Of a stretch of 5,989 nucleotides of DNA, positions 5,737 through 5,989 are shown one piece after another (the stretch's first letter is position 1; each line of letters begins with the position of its first letter). Below the pieces are notes generated by a model. It had not been told where the DNA came from and did no database searches. It worked only from the letters and a program-made list of their open reading frames with translations. The position numbers and the translations under genes are program-made. The stretch spans positions 1 through 5,989 of the forward strand of contig JASHVT010000007.1 of the NCBI GenBank assembly GCA_030039515.1. Direction: 5' to 3'. The DNA is from Nitrososphaerales archaeon (GTDB taxonomy: Archaea; Thermoproteota; Nitrososphaeria; Nitrososphaerales; Gagatemarchaeaceae).

Positions 5737-5989
5737 CGCTCCGCAGGTCGCGATACTAGCGGGCAGCAAGAGCGACCAGCCCGTGGTCGACGAGGCCGTG
5801 AAGGTCCTGACCGAGCTCGGCGTACCCTACGACGCGCAGGTAATCTCCGCGCACCGGAACCCTTCCAAGCTTCGCGACTACGTGAACGGCTCCCAGGCCA
5901 AGGTCTTCATAGCGGTCGCAGGGCTTTCGGCGCACCTCCCCGGAGTGGTCGCGTCGATGACGACGAAGCCCGTGATAGGCGTGCCAGTC
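5729..5989 (+). CDS. purE: 5-(carboxyamino)imidazole ribonucleotide mutase / AIR carboxylase catalytic subunit PurE (5' part)
   Basis: The frame opened by TTG 5729 runs to the window edge, giving the first 87 residues of PurE, roughly half the protein. PurE acts at the AIR to CAIR step, in bacteria usually as N5-CAIR mutase after PurK. Visible motifs are the phosphate loop AGSKSD (11-16), where MGSxSD is usual, ISAHRNP (39-45) with the catalytic-type His42, and AVAGLSAHLPG (62-72). PVIGVPV follows at the cut end. AHLPG and GVPV indicate a class I-like protein, while AVAG before it is more like class II. The gene overlaps the cyclo-ligase stop by 8 nt and has a strong GGAGG 7 nt upstream. Whether it pairs with PurK or uses CO2 directly cannot be told, since the downstream gene is outside the window. 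Confidence 0.93.
   Translation, partial: MPDAPQVAILAGSKSDQPVVDEAVKVLTELGVPYDAQVISAHRNPSKLRDYVNGSQAKVFIAVAGLSAHLPGVVASMTTKPVIGVPV

Noticed and set aside
5158..5989. A frameshifted or fused cyclo-ligase/PurE protein
   Set aside because: The cyclo-ligase has its normal length and C-terminal motif before its TGA, and purE has its own ribosome site and start in a different frame.

Overview
This window is the interior of a tightly packed, single-strand de novo purine biosynthesis operon. All genes are on the + strand, in the order purQ (3' tail only), purL, purF, purN, folD, a 5-formyltetrahydrofolate cyclo-ligase gene, and purE (5' part only). Almost every base is coding. The only gaps between genes are a few nucleotides before purL and about 11 nt before the ATG of folD. 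I see no RNA gene, mobile element, CRISPR array, promoter or terminator.

Organism: the DNA is GC-rich, yet Arg is often AGG and Ile often ATA. Shine-Dalgarno-like GGAG/GAGG/GGTG tracts and overlapping stop/start codons (TGATG, ATGA) are common. Several protein motifs look archaeal to me: DLGGGGL and HDCSKGGL in PurL, the Asn in VVINRS of FolD, SAHRNP and VAGLSAHLPG in PurE, and a longer PRPP loop in PurF. The most likely source is a GC-rich archaeon that uses tetrahydrofolate, perhaps in the Nitrososphaerota/Thermoproteota or a related lineage. The domain call is moderate and the phylum call is weak, because both come from remembered motifs rather than a search.

How the genes work together: PurF makes phosphoribosylamine from PRPP and glutamine (step 1). 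PurN formylates GAR with 10-formyl-THF (step 3). PurL, with PurQ and normally PurS, converts FGAR to FGAM (step 4). PurE acts at the carboxylation of AIR (step 6). FolD makes the 10-formyl-THF that PurN uses, and the cyclo-ligase returns stray 5-formyl-THF to the active folate pool. The middle of the operon is therefore a one-carbon supply module placed directly after the enzyme that consumes it.

Nothing here looks like a wholly new system. The points worth a second look are the folD start (a possible CTG codon in a CTGA overlap), tandem start codons at three junctions, and substitutions in otherwise well-conserved motifs of PurL, FolD and PurE.
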